NCBI RefSeq assembly: GCF_024171895.1
Contig: NZ_JAMTCQ010000009.1
Coordinates: 99,318-163,317 of the forward strand
DNA length: 64,000 nucleotides
Direction of reading: 5' to 3'
From: Prauserella halophila
GTDB lineage: Bacteria > Actinomycetota > Actinomycetes > Mycobacteriales > Pseudonocardiaceae
The notes beneath the pieces were generated by a model. That model was not told where the DNA came from and made no database searches. It worked only from the letters and a program-made list of their open reading frames with translations. The position numbers and the translations under genes were made by a program. Positions 63,889-64,000 of the stretch are shown here, piece by piece (within the stretch, counting starts at the first letter, position 1; each line of letters opens with the position of its first letter).

Positions 63889-64000
63889 CGAACGTTTCGG
63901 GAGCGACCTGCGCTGCTCGGCGAACAGGGCAGCGGGAGAACAGGGCGGCGGGAGAACAGAGCTCCGAGCGCAGAGCGCCGGCCGGGGCGCCCCCGACGTA
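63889..64000 (+). other. Region after radA, short direct repeats
   Basis: GGGAGAACAGGGC-type units repeat near 63925-63960. No gene start was recognised before the window ends. Confidence 0.35.

Overview
This 64 kb window is GC-rich (about 70% by eye) and dense with genes. It comes from an actinomycete chromosome, most likely Pseudonocardiaceae (Saccharomonospora, Prauserella or Amycolatopsis-like; this genus-level guess is inference). Signs of this are Lsr2, CarD, ClpC1, a MhuD-type haem oxygenase, ESX-accessory proteins, many GTG starts and many apparently leaderless genes. From memory, the gene order closely follows the Mycobacterium tuberculosis Rv3579c-Rv3628 block: ppa, dacB, metalloprotease, tilS, hpt, ESX-related genes, ftsH, folEPBK, DUF3180, panCD, coaX, lysS, lsr2, clpC, mhuD, mutY, lpqE-like, radA, carD, ispD, ispF, cysS, rlmB. 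The window is therefore mainly an ancestral housekeeping backbone carrying lineage-specific insertions.

Layout. 1-7.3 kb: benzoate-type transporter, pyrophosphatase, a DD-carboxypeptidase with a very long disordered N-terminus, a zinc metalloprotease, TilS and Hpt. 7.5-11.1 kb: ESX-associated island (small helical protein, PPE-like protein, two EspG-like chaperones) without secretion machinery. 11.4-18.2 kb: FtsH and the folate operon folE-folP-folB-folK, interrupted before its usual DUF3180 partner by a MerR/TipA-type regulator with a textbook 19-bp-spacer operator. 18.3-28.1 kb: a large disordered membrane protein, PrsW-like protease, DUF2520 protein, PanC, PanD, CoaX, LysS, Lsr2. 28.2-35.3 kb: DinB-type protein, siderophore reductase under an IdeR-like box, ClpC with a ClgR-like palindrome, NAD(P)-binding protein, sirtuin and MhuD. 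35.3-38.8 kb: AT-richer, tightly coupled five-gene operon resembling a type VII secretion effector module. 39-45 kb: M1 peptidase gene broken by an in-frame TAG, alpha/beta hydrolase, Tat-exported amidase, MutY, carbonic anhydrase, LacI regulator. 45.4-56.5 kb: ZnuABC under a Zur-like box, AlgX/AlgJ-like and AlgI/MBOAT-like acetylation proteins, DUF445, a coiled-coil protein and hypotheticals. 56.6-63.9 kb: rlmB, cysS, HAD phosphatase, ispF, a degenerate ispD homologue, carD, then lipoprotein and radA on the other strand.

Two features stand out beyond the genes. First, a dispersed family of 21-bp tandem repeats (core CCGGAATCCGCAACAC) fills spacers between convergent genes and also occurs in frame inside dacB. 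A second family of CCCCGAAGG hairpins occupies two other convergent spacers, so most convergent junctions in the window carry repeated sequence. Second, the IspD homologue lacks the signature nucleotide-binding loop and part of the active site. No rRNA, tRNA, CRISPR array, insertion sequence or phage gene was seen.
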